Origin: Bacteroidales bacterium KA00251
GTDB taxonomy: Bacteria; Bacteroidota; Bacteroidia; Bacteroidales; Porphyromonadaceae
Length of the DNA stretch: 35,853 nucleotides
NCBI GenBank assembly: GCA_001552775.1
Contig: KQ959260.1
Span: forward strand, 1,170 to 37,022
Direction: 5' to 3'
The notes beneath the pieces are model-generated. The model did no database searches. It saw only the letters and a program-made list of their open reading frames with translations, and was not told the DNA's origin. Shown here piece by piece: positions 17,440 through 24,134 of this stretch; the first letter of the stretch is position 1; every line of letters starts with the position of its first letter. The translations under genes and the position numbers were made by a program.

Positions 17440-18069
17440 ATGCCAGCCCTTTTTTTAGAAACTATACGACTAGAAAGCGGTATTCCACAGAATCTCGTCC
17501 GACACGTAGAGAGGATGAAGCGAACCGCTACCGACAAACAGTTTGAAGTGCCTACTTTACCAGACTTGGAAGACCTTTGTCCCACGGAGCTACGCCACGG
17601 AAGTACCGTAAAATGTAGAATCATCTACCGCGATTCTATAGAGAGTATCTCTTTCGATGCCTACACGCCACGTACAATTCTCACACTTGCCTTAGCTAAG
17701 CTTCCGGAAGACTTTGATTACTCCTACAAGTATCTTCGCCGTCACATTCTAGACGAGCTCCGTCTTGCCAGTGGTTGCGACGAAGTGCTACTGTATAACA
17801 GCGAGGGGCTTCTCTGCGATTCCTCTTTTAGCAACCTTATCTTTGAGCGAGAGGATGGTGTATGGATCACCCCAGATAGGCCTCTTCTTAATGGCACTAT
17901 GCGACAAACTCTCCTCAAGGAAGACAAAGGATCAAACGCCCCAATGATTAAAGAGGGTAGCATACGCATAGAAGATTTACCTCTTTTCAGAAGAGTAGCT
18001 TTTATCAATGCTATGCTCCCTTTTGAGAAAGCCATTGTTTGCCCCCTCTCGCACCTAAAGAGAAAATAA
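17440..18069 (+). CDS. Class IV PLP-dependent aminotransferase-like protein
   Basis: A 209-residue fold-type IV PLP protein. The probable PLP lysine is K97 in DYSYKYLRR, followed by the class IV block NSEGLLCDSSFSNLIF (120-135) and the cofactor-phosphate stretch LLNGTMRQTLL. It is shorter than branched-chain aminotransferases (about 300-340 aa) and nearer aminodeoxychorismate lyases or D-amino-acid aminotransferases. In many Bacteroidetes such short versions pair with a chorismate enzyme, but no such neighbour is present here. It starts 12 nt after the S9 peptidase, so it is likely cotranscribed. The substrate is unassigned. Confidence 0.82.
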   Translation: MPALFLETIRLESGIPQNLVRHVERMKRTATDKQFEVPTLPDLEDLCPTELRHGSTVKCRIIYRDSIESISFDAYTPRTILTLALAKLPEDFDYSYKYLRRHILDELRLASGCDEVLLYNSEGLLCDSSFSNLIFEREDGVWITPDRPLLNGTMRQTLLKEDKGSNAPMIKEGSIRIEDLPLFRRVAFINAMLPFEKAIVCPLSHLKRK

Positions 18070-18086
18070 AAAAGGGTAGAAATCAC

Positions 18087-18094
18087 TATCTTTG
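18087..18094 (+). promoter_or_regulatory. -7 box for the arginine decarboxylase gene
   Basis: TATCTTTG matches TAnnTTTG and lies 73 nt before the start codon. No clear -33 box. Confidence 0.6.
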
Positions 18095-18167
18095 CAGAAA
18101 ATGATACTTTTACAAACCTCTTTTTTAAAGGGGTAAACCTCATCTATAAAAACAAAAAGGAACTACA

Positions 18168-18716
18168 ATGAACAACCTTTACGGAAATCTCATCCCAAAT
18201 ACCTTTTTCCTGACCAAAGGAAGTGGAGAATCAGATCTTGAACTGCATGCTGGGAGCTACCATATGGCGCTGTACGATGCAGGCATATCCGATTACAATA
18301 TTATGACCTATTCATCGGTTCTCCCCGCAACAGCTCGACTCGTTTCAATCGATGAAGTAGATATGCCCCCCTTTGGCTCCGAACTGAAGACCATCATGTC
18401 CGTTTCCCATGGGATACAAGATGAGTTTGTTTCGGCAGGAATTGTTTATGCCTGGATGTATAAAGACGAAAACTTTGATGAAAAGGTAGGTGGACTAGTC
18501 TGCGAAGTAAATGGGCGCTATCGAATAGAAGAGCTTGAGTCGCGTCTCATACGAGTGATCAACGACTTGCATATCAAGACCTATAGCCAGTACTACCTCG
18601 GCGAGCTCAACTTCATCACAGAAGGCATTACGATTACCAAAAGATACGGTACTGCCTTAGCTTCGCTCTGTTTTGTAGATTTTGCGTTACCCTCTTCTCC
18701 TATGCCTGAGGAGTAA
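18168..18716 (+). CDS. Pyruvoyl-dependent arginine decarboxylase (proenzyme)
   Basis: The enzyme decarboxylates arginine to agmatine using a covalently bound pyruvoyl group made by self-cleavage. The cleavage site is visible as NIMTYSSVLP: cutting between Ser49 and Ser50 would give a 49-residue beta chain and an alpha chain whose N-terminal Ser50 becomes the pyruvoyl group. The upstream LTKGSGESDLELHAGSYHMA and the length of 182 residues fit the family. It has its own promoter box and a terminator, so it is monocistronic. The downstream agmatine enzymes are not in the window. Roles could be polyamine synthesis or acid tolerance. Confidence 0.93.
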   Translation: MNNLYGNLIPNTFFLTKGSGESDLELHAGSYHMALYDAGISDYNIMTYSSVLPATARLVSIDEVDMPPFGSELKTIMSVSHGIQDEFVSAGIVYAWMYKDENFDEKVGGLVCEVNGRYRIEELESRLIRVINDLHIKTYSQYYLGELNFITEGITITKRYGTALASLCFVDFALPSSPMPEE

Positions 18717-18732
18717 GCAAACTCTGTATATA

Positions 18733-18777
18733 AAAGCCTTTGGATAGGCTAAAACACCTCTCCAAAGGCTTTCTTAT
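18733..18777 (+). terminator. Terminator after arginine decarboxylase
   Basis: A perfect 12-bp stem, AAAGCCTTTGGA against TCCAAAGGCTTT, encloses a 16-nt loop. A short T-rich tail follows (TTCTTATTT). Confidence 0.85.
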
Positions 18778-18866
18778 TTGTTCTAGAAAAGGGCTTTCTC
18801 TTCTTGGGAGTTCCCTCTTCGTGGCAACATGACTTCAAGTCCTATCGCTTTATTTCGAGAGCATAA

Positions 18867-20342
18867 ATGATTATCAATCTCACCACTATCCTTCTAGTAG
18901 GGTCTATCCTTTTACTCGTAGCCATCCTTTTTAGTAAGGTGGGACACCGCTTTGGTATCCCTGCTCTGTTGCTCTTCCTCTTCACGGGAATGATTTTTGG
19001 TTCTGATGGTTTGGGCCTTCACTTTGAAGATGCCCAAATGGCACAGAATATAGGAGTAGTTGCCCTCTCTATTATTTTATTTACGGGTGGTATGGATACA
19101 AAGCTCTCGGTGATCAAGCCTGTGATTGGTCCGGGCGTAGTGCTTTCTACGGTAGGAGTACTCCTTACAACGCTTTTCACTGGAGGGTTCATTTACTTTG
19201 TCTCGGAGAGTGTATATACCTCCGTTGCCTTGTCGGTGCCCTTTTGCATGCTTATGGCAGCTACAATGTCTTCTACCGACTCCGCTTCTGTTTTTGCTCT
19301 TTTACGAAGTCAGCGTGTACACCTTAAGGAAAACCTAAAACCTATGCTTGAACTGGAGAGTGGTAGCAACGACCCGATGGCCTACATGCTTACCATTGTA
19401 CTGATAGGCTACCTCCAGCACTCCTCTATGAATGGGTGGGAGATGGTACTTACTTTCCTATACCAGTTTAGCATTGGGCTCCTTTTAGGCTTTCTTTTTG
19501 CTAAGCTTCTCTGTTGGTTTATCAATGTTGTCAACATTTCGAATAGAACTCTATATCCGATCCTCGTGCTCAGCGGACTTTTTGCCTGCTATGCCGTATG
19601 CGATCTCATCAAGGCCAATGGTTTCTTGGCGACCTACATCTTTGGAATAGTGATTGGCAACCAAAAGATTGTAAACAGAGGGATCATCAATCACTTCTTT
19701 GACGGTGTCACTTGGCTGCTACAGATTATTCTGTTTATCATGCTAGGACTCTTGGTCAATACGAGAGACATGATCAGTTCAGCTGCCTTAGCTATCCTTA
19801 TTGGAGTATTTATGATGCTAGTGGGAAGACCTTTAGCTGTCTTTCTCTCTCTCCTCCCTTTTAGGAAGATTTCTCTGCGTGCAAAAACTTTTATTTCTTG
19901 GGTAGGACTAAGAGGTGCCGCTCCGATTATCTTTGCTACCTATCCCGTAGTTTCAGACGTACCTCAAGCCAATCTCATTTATGGGATCGTTTTCTTTATT
20001 ACACTGATCTCGCTCTCCGCGCAAGGCATGACTATTACTCCTGTGGCAAGAATGCTGGGGCTCGCAGAACCTGCCCCACCTGAGGGTAGCTTTATCGGGG
20101 TAGAGATTCCCGAAGAAATTGGTGCCGACATGGAAGAGAGAAAGGTCACCAAAGAGATGCTAGAAAAGGGTGCACAGATAAAAGACATTCAATTGAAAGA
20201 AAACGAACTTGTAATCCTCGTCCGTCGTAACGACAAATTCATCGTACCGAAGGGGAGCGTCATCCTCCATGAAGAAGATATTTTACTGATCGTTTCTCCC
20301 AATAAAGTAGAAGAGGGAGAAAGCTCTTCCTTGCTGCTTTAA
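18867..20342 (+). CDS. CPA1-type K+(Na+)/H+ antiporter, NhaP2-like, with TrkA-C domain
   Basis: An inner-membrane monovalent cation/proton antiporter. About 12 transmembrane segments fill residues 3-395, and the transport-site ESGSNDPMA holds the adjacent Asn168-Asp169 pair characteristic of CPA1 antiporters. Another conserved stretch is MAATMSSTDSASVFALLR (130-147). A C-terminal cytoplasmic TrkA-C/RCK-C-like domain (about 410-485, DILLIVSPNK near its end) suggests ligand or nucleotide control, as in the NhaP2/CvrA subgroup. K+ specificity is inferred from this domain layout. It is followed by a terminator disrupted by a palindromic insertion. Confidence 0.92.
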   Translation: MIINLTTILLVGSILLLVAILFSKVGHRFGIPALLLFLFTGMIFGSDGLGLHFEDAQMAQNIGVVALSIILFTGGMDTKLSVIKPVIGPGVVLSTVGVLLTTLFTGGFIYFVSESVYTSVALSVPFCMLMAATMSSTDSASVFALLRSQRVHLKENLKPMLELESGSNDPMAYMLTIVLIGYLQHSSMNGWEMVLTFLYQFSIGLLLGFLFAKLLCWFINVVNISNRTLYPILVLSGLFACYAVCDLIKANGFLATYIFGIVIGNQKIVNRGIINHFFDGVTWLLQIILFIMLGLLVNTRDMISSAALAILIGVFMMLVGRPLAVFLSLLPFRKISLRAKTFISWVGLRGAAPIIFATYPVVSDVPQANLIYGIVFFITLISLSAQGMTITPVARMLGLAEPAPPEGSFIGVEIPEEIGADMEERKVTKEMLEKGAQIKDIQLKENELVILVRRNDKFIVPKGSVILHEEDILLIVSPNKVEEGESSSLLL

Positions 20343-20364
20343 GAAATTCATTTTACCCAAAAGC

Positions 20365-20445
20365 AAAACCAATAGGAGACTGTTGCATAAGTCAACAGTC
20401 TCAATAGAGGATATGCGCGCACTTCCTCTATTGGTTTTCTTTTTC
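20365..20445 (+). terminator. Terminator after the antiporter gene, interrupted by a palindromic insertion
   Basis: The outer arms AAAACCAATAG (20365-20375) and CTATTGGTTTT pair, and a T-rich tail follows. Between them lie the palindrome at 20376-20402 and then AATAGAGG (20403-20410), which pairs separately with CCTCTATT (20425-20432). Deleting 20376-20407 would leave a single perfect 14-bp stem, AAAACCAATAGAGG against CCTCTATTGGTTTT, with a 14-nt loop. The ancestral terminator is therefore well supported; how well the present form works is unclear. Confidence 0.85.
20376..20402. repeat. Palindromic mini-insertion, copy 1 (27 bp)
   Basis: Arms GAGACTGTTG and CAACAGTCTC are perfect inverted repeats around the centre CATAAGT. 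AATAG occurs immediately before (20371-20375) and immediately after (20403-20407), a 5-bp direct repeat of the kind left by transposition. A near-identical sequence in the opposite orientation lies at 23920-23947. It may be the shrunken or excised remnant of an insertion sequence; no transposase is in the window. Confidence 0.75.
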
Positions 20446-20478
20446 TACAGAAGTTCCGTCAACGATTTTGACTAAAAT

Positions 20479-21300
20479 TCATTTGAAAAGGATATGCGTG
20501 CTAATCTGTCTTGAACTCGAAAAGTCAAGGTTGAAAAGCATTACACGCACCTTACCTTTTGTCTGACAAGAGGAGTGAGAACTTCTAAGAATTCCTTTAT
20601 GGAGATCCACACGGCTATCAAAGGTGCCTGCTCCTTTATTTTTCAGGTTATTATCATTTTCATAAACCGCAATCGTTCCTTCCAAGATAGCCTCGCTACC
20701 CGCCACTTCTGAAATATGCGAATGGATCAAGTTGCCACTCTCTTCGCGATCACTCCATACCTCTCCTAGGGCTACAGTACGACCGGCATAAGTTGGTCTT
20801 AGGATGTCGCTAATCATTGTAAAGATTCGTTTAGCTATGGGAGTATTGGCATTAGTACCTTTTTCTTTGATGGTGCCTGCAAGTCGAAAATAGGGATCTA
20901 CCTCTACTTGAATGCTTTTTTTAACAATCTCGTATGGGCGAATCAACTCAACGACAGCATCAAAAGCCTTTTTTGAAGCATTTTTAGAACCTTGTACATC
21001 AAGATCTACCTTTGTGACATCACATTGTATCAAAAAGTTCTCCCCCTTCTTTGCCAATACTGAAGTTCTCAGCTGGTAGGTGGCAACAACAGTAACTATT
21101 TGATCGCCTAGCAGGGGAACCTCAGTCTTAGATATACTTTTATCTACTTTCTTAATATATAGTCTATCCCCAGCTTGGAGTTGCATTTTGATATCGTAAG
21201 AGCCCTGTGCAGTAAGCGTAAAAAGAGAAAGGGGCAAAAGGGAAATCAGCATGCCCCAATGTAGCAGTAGTTTTTTTTCAAACAATGAGAGGATTCGCAT
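20479..21300 (-). CDS. Unrecognised secreted protein
   Basis: A 273-residue protein with an N-terminal hydrophobic segment (about 12-31) that should act as a signal peptide ending near LTAQG. No lipobox cysteine is seen. The mature part begins MQLQAGDRLYIKKVDKSIS and is rich in beta-prone and charged segments. This resembles secreted Bacteroidetes proteins of unknown function that start with a similar L-x-x-G-D-x-Y motif (possibly DUF6263-like, a weak guess). It is the only minus-strand gene between 9 kb and the right end of the window. It is divergent from the PCMD lipoprotein gene across the 22-bp repeat array. Confidence 0.7.
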   Translation of the reverse strand: MRILSLFEKKLLLHWGMLISLLPLSLFTLTAQGSYDIKMQLQAGDRLYIKKVDKSISKTEVPLLGDQIVTVVATYQLRTSVLAKKGENFLIQCDVTKVDLDVQGSKNASKKAFDAVVELIRPYEIVKKSIQVEVDPYFRLAGTIKEKGTNANTPIAKRIFTMISDILRPTYAGRTVALGEVWSDREESGNLIHSHISEVAGSEAILEGTIAVYENDNNLKNKGAGTFDSRVDLHKGILRSSHSSCQTKGKVRVMLFNLDFSSSRQISTHILFK

Positions 21301-21597
21301 ATTTGAAGATTGGTTTTAGTTTTCCGATTCTATTCTTTTTCTTTAACCTATCCTTCTATCCTCAAAGTGGCTTCTAAGAGGATTCTCACATACCAGCTTT
21401 GCATAGTATAGCCTCGTCAAGTATCTCTTTTGTTGAATTGCCTGGTGAGACTCTCGGCATATACAAATATACTCTTTTTTATTGAAGTGTACTCTTTCCT
21501 CAATGTACTCAATACGAATACAATATGAGAGTCCTTCTAAAATACCATAATACCAATACCATGAGAAAGGAGTCCGAACCGATCTTTTCCTAAGAAA
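21301..21597. other. AT-rich gap upstream of the unrecognised secreted gene
   Basis: No gene is seen. On the minus strand TATATTTG at 21471-21464 fits TAnnTTTG and may be the -7 box of the 20479-21300 gene, but no -33 box is at the right spacing. An imperfect inverted pair, GACTCTC at 21450-21456 and GAGAGTC at 21527-21533, could form a long-loop hairpin. Confidence 0.4.
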
Positions 21598-21714
21598 AAA
21601 AAGTTCCGAGAGATTTTTGAAAAAGTTCCGAGAGTTTTTGGAAAATGTTCCGAGAGTTTTTGGAAAATGTTCCGAGAGATTTTTAGAAAAAGTTCCGAGA
21701 GATTTTTGGCAAGT
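21598..21714. repeat. Tandem array of five 22/23-bp repeats
   Basis: Units begin with GTTCCGAGAG at 21603, 21625, 21647, 21669 and 21692, spacings of 22, 22, 22 and 23 bp. After the core each unit has a T-tract (usually TTTTTG) and then an A-tract. A decayed sixth unit follows at about 21715. The period is not a multiple of three, so the short open frame running through it is not a real gene. The array ends about 80 bp before the -7 box of the PCMD gene. A second, degenerate array of the same period is at 1-70. Confidence 0.9.
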
Positions 21715-21795
21715 GTTTCAGACGAAACTGACGAGGCGTTCTACTGCACTTTTTCTTTATTCTCTATTTTTTACTCAGATTTTAAGGGAAAGCAT

Positions 21796-21803
21796 TACCT
21801 TTG
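21796..21803 (+). promoter_or_regulatory. -7 box for the PCMD–beta-barrel genes
   Basis: TACCTTTG matches TAnnTTTG, 57 nt before the start codon and just downstream of the 22-bp repeat array. No clear -33 box. Confidence 0.6.
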
Positions 21804-21860
21804 CGCTGTCAAAAGACGAACACCTAGTAACACAGTAATAAGTAAAAACCATCACAAAGT

Positions 21861-22976
21861 ATGAAAGTAACCAACCCAGTTTTTACCAAGATTTTCTTTT
21901 CGTTAGCGATTTTATCGCTTGCTTTTTCCTCCTGTATTAGAAAAGAAGCTGCCAATAAGGAAGCTGATATCCTTAAGGTGGAAGTGGAAGGAGTAAAGCT
22001 GATACGCGATCCTCAGATCACCAACAATGAAGTAACCATGCATGCTCAGGCTGGTGAAAAAGTAACCTCCGTAATCCTCCGTTTTACGCTAAGTAAAGGT
22101 GCCACCATATCTCCAGAGAGTGGTAAACCTCAAGACTTTACAAAACCCGTTATATACACCGTAACTGCGGAAGACAAAAAGACGGAAAAGAAATATGCCA
22201 TTTCCATCCTTCAAGCCCCTAAAAAGGAAGACAAATCTTACACCTTTAGCTTTGAAAACATCCGACTCCAAGAGGGAATATTCCAGGTATTCCAAATCCC
22301 CGCTGAAGTCGGTGTTCTATCCAAAGAATGGGCCACTAGCAACCTTGGCTATGCCCTTTCAGGACAAGCAAAAAAACCTGAAGACTTCCCCGTATCTCAA
22401 TGCAACAATGGCTATAAGGGGAAATGTGCACAACTTACAACAAGAGACACTGGTGAAGCTGGCAAAATGTTTAATGCTCCCATTGCTGCAGGAAGCCTCT
22501 TTTTAGGAGAATTGGATCCAGGTCTCATCGCTGTAACTCCTCTAAAAGCTACCAAGTTTGGTATTCCTTTCCAAGAAGTTCCAACTAAACTTGCAGGATA
22601 CTACAAATATACGGCAGGAGCTAAATACCAAGAAGGATCTAAATTTGTAGAAGGTAAAAAAGATCACTTCGACCTTTATGCTGTACTCTATGAAGTATCC
22701 AAAGAAACTCCCAATCTAGATGGCTCTAACTCGCTCAATAGTAAAAGCATCGTACTGCTCGCTCGACTAGAAAACACCAAAGAAACAGGAGAGTGGACAG
22801 CCTTTGAAATTCCCTTCAAACCTATGAATGGTAAGCAGGTTGATCCTAAAAAACTCAAAGAAGGTGGCTACAACTTATCCATCGTTGCAAGTTCTAGCCT
22901 AGGTGCTGCTAAGTACATGGGCGCTGTAGGTAGTACCCTTCTACTAGACGAGTTGCAATTATTCATCAAAGAATAA
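21861..22976 (+). CDS. PCMD-type lipoprotein (putative carbohydrate-binding)
   Basis: A signal peptide ends in the lipobox LAFSSC, lipidation expected at Cys25. Residues 35-120 form a small beta domain (LRFTLSKGATISPESG then YTVTAEDKKTEKKY), of the kind found in Bacteroidetes surface lipoproteins. From about 125 the protein resembles the PCMD domain: the aromatic start SYTFSFENI, TRDTGEAGKMFNAPIAAGSLFLGEL, a tight GYYKYTAG strand and a C-terminal LLLDELQLF. The family name implies carbohydrate metabolism, but the ligand is unknown. It is followed after 27 nt by a beta-barrel protein, so the pair may work together at the outer membrane. Confidence 0.8.
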   Translation: MKVTNPVFTKIFFSLAILSLAFSSCIRKEAANKEADILKVEVEGVKLIRDPQITNNEVTMHAQAGEKVTSVILRFTLSKGATISPESGKPQDFTKPVIYTVTAEDKKTEKKYAISILQAPKKEDKSYTFSFENIRLQEGIFQVFQIPAEVGVLSKEWATSNLGYALSGQAKKPEDFPVSQCNNGYKGKCAQLTTRDTGEAGKMFNAPIAAGSLFLGELDPGLIAVTPLKATKFGIPFQEVPTKLAGYYKYTAGAKYQEGSKFVEGKKDHFDLYAVLYEVSKETPNLDGSNSLNSKSIVLLARLENTKETGEWTAFEIPFKPMNGKQVDPKKLKEGGYNLSIVASSSLGAAKYMGAVGSTLLLDELQLFIKE

Positions 22977-23003
22977 CAGATTTTCGTCATACCCTCGGTA
23001 AGC

Positions 23004-23768
23004 ATGTTCCGAAAAAGAAAAGTCTACTTCTGTTTAGTGGCCTTGCTACTTTGCTCAAGCTTCGCAAAAGCCAACCCTTTTGACAAACTCCGTCAGAAAG
23101 GCTGGGAAATAGAGGTGAGAGCAGGGGTAAACCTAGGTGGCGTCTCTCCGATACCTTTCCCCGTGGAGATTCGGAAAATTCACAAGCTCAACCCTAAATT
23201 TAATGGTCAGATTGGTCTAATTGCGACCAATTGGCTCAACAAACATTGGGGGCTAGCACTTGGACTTGGTTTTGAACAAAAGGGAATGGAGAGCTTAGCT
23301 AGCGTCAAAGATTATCAGATAGAGATAGCCCAGCAGGGGAATGTACTATCTGGTGCATGGACAGGCAAGGTAAGGAGTAGCTACTCCGCCTCCTACGTTA
23401 CACTACCTATCGTTCTCGTTTACCGTTTCAACTCCTCAATCAAGGTCAATGCGGGCCTTTATGCAGGCTATCGCTTTGAGGGAGACTTTTCTGGCGATGT
23501 CTATGATGGCTACTTTCGCCAAGGCTCTTCCATTGGTGAAAAGATAGATTTCGGAAAAGAGACTAAGACTCCGTATTCGTTCAAAGAATATCTTGCACCT
23601 CTTGAAATTGGCTTTGAGATGGGAGGTAGTGCACAAGTCTTTAAACGATTTCAAATCTTCCTTGACCTCAAGTATGGATTTAACGGCATTTTCAAAGGGA
23701 ATTTTAAAGCATTTCCATTCAAAATGCATCCCGTCTATCTTGGGACAGGGTTTGGCTATCGCTTTTAA
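23004..23768 (+). CDS. Outer-membrane beta-barrel protein (porin/OmpA-like barrel)
   Basis: A signal peptide (about residues 1-23, ending FAKA) is followed by alternating amphipathic strands with many aromatic and Gly residues, such as WGLALGLGFEQKGM, YVTLPIVLVYRFN and VNAGLYAGYRF. The protein ends YLGTGFGYRF, with the terminal Phe typical of outer-membrane barrels. The 254-residue length suits an 8- to 10-strand barrel. No plug or peptidoglycan-binding domain is seen. It is probably cotranscribed with the PCMD lipoprotein and is followed by a terminator. The precise role is unknown. Confidence 0.82.
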   Translation: MFRKRKVYFCLVALLLCSSFAKANPFDKLRQKGWEIEVRAGVNLGGVSPIPFPVEIRKIHKLNPKFNGQIGLIATNWLNKHWGLALGLGFEQKGMESLASVKDYQIEIAQQGNVLSGAWTGKVRSSYSASYVTLPIVLVYRFNSSIKVNAGLYAGYRFEGDFSGDVYDGYFRQGSSIGEKIDFGKETKTPYSFKEYLAPLEIGFEMGGSAQVFKRFQIFLDLKYGFNGIFKGNFKAFPFKMHPVYLGTGFGYRF

Positions 23769-23851
23769 GACCATCTAAGAAGACTAGCTTTAACGAACAA
23801 ACCGACAACCCTTATTAGGGAACTGGCTTTCATCCACAAGAAAATAGTGCT

Positions 23852-23893
23852 GAGCCTTGAAGGGAACTAATCATCCCTTCAGGGCTCTTTTTT
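23852..23893 (+). terminator. Terminator after the beta-barrel gene
   Basis: GAGCCTTGAAGGGA pairs with TCCCTTCAGGGCTC around an 8-nt loop, with one mismatch, and is followed by a six-base T-run. Confidence 0.9.
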
Positions 23894-23919
23894 ATTTATC
23901 TGCTTAAGATACCTCTCTT

Positions 23920-23947
23920 GAGACTGTTGACTTTATGCAATAGTCTC
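23920..23947. repeat. Palindromic mini-insertion, copy 2 (28 bp)
   Basis: GAGACTGTTG and CAATAGTCTC flank the centre ACTTTATG. It matches the reverse complement of copy 1 apart from one inserted T and one C-to-T change. CTCTT occurs directly before (23915-23919) and directly after (23948-23952), again a 5-bp direct repeat and of a different sequence from copy 1's. It lies 27 bp after the terminator T-run, where insertion would be tolerated. Confidence 0.75.
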
Positions 23948-24077
23948 CTCTTCATTGTGGCAAACTTCCTCCATAGATCAAGCAAGTCACTCCGCTCCTC
24001 GCAAGGGGGAATAGCCTCTATATTGACAAATTTGAATAGTACTATACGCACTCGGTGGCATAGTTTGCTATCCGCTG

Positions 24078-24109
24078 TTTGCAATTAGAAGATACTTTTA
24101 TTACCTTTG
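24078..24109 (+). promoter_or_regulatory. Bacteroidetes promoter for the ATPase gene
   Basis: TTTG at 24078-24081, a 20-bp spacer, then TACCTTTG at 24102-24109: both boxes match the consensus exactly. The start codon is 25 nt further on. Confidence 0.8.
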
Positions 24110-24134
24110 CGAAGAGAAAAGGACTAGATAGTAC

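Larger units (their letters stand above)
23769..24134. other. Intergenic region with terminator, palindrome and promoter
   Basis: This 366-bp gap contains, in order, the beta-barrel gene terminator (23852-23893), palindrome copy 2 (23920-23947) and the promoter of the ATPase gene (24078-24109). I see no coding sequence. Confidence 0.7.

Noticed and set aside
21617-21838. Open frame of 73 codons running through the 22-bp repeats
   Set aside because: The repeat period is not a multiple of three in most units, so the encoded peptide changes frame relative to the repeat; codon content is an artefact of A- and T-tracts, and a promoter box lies inside it.
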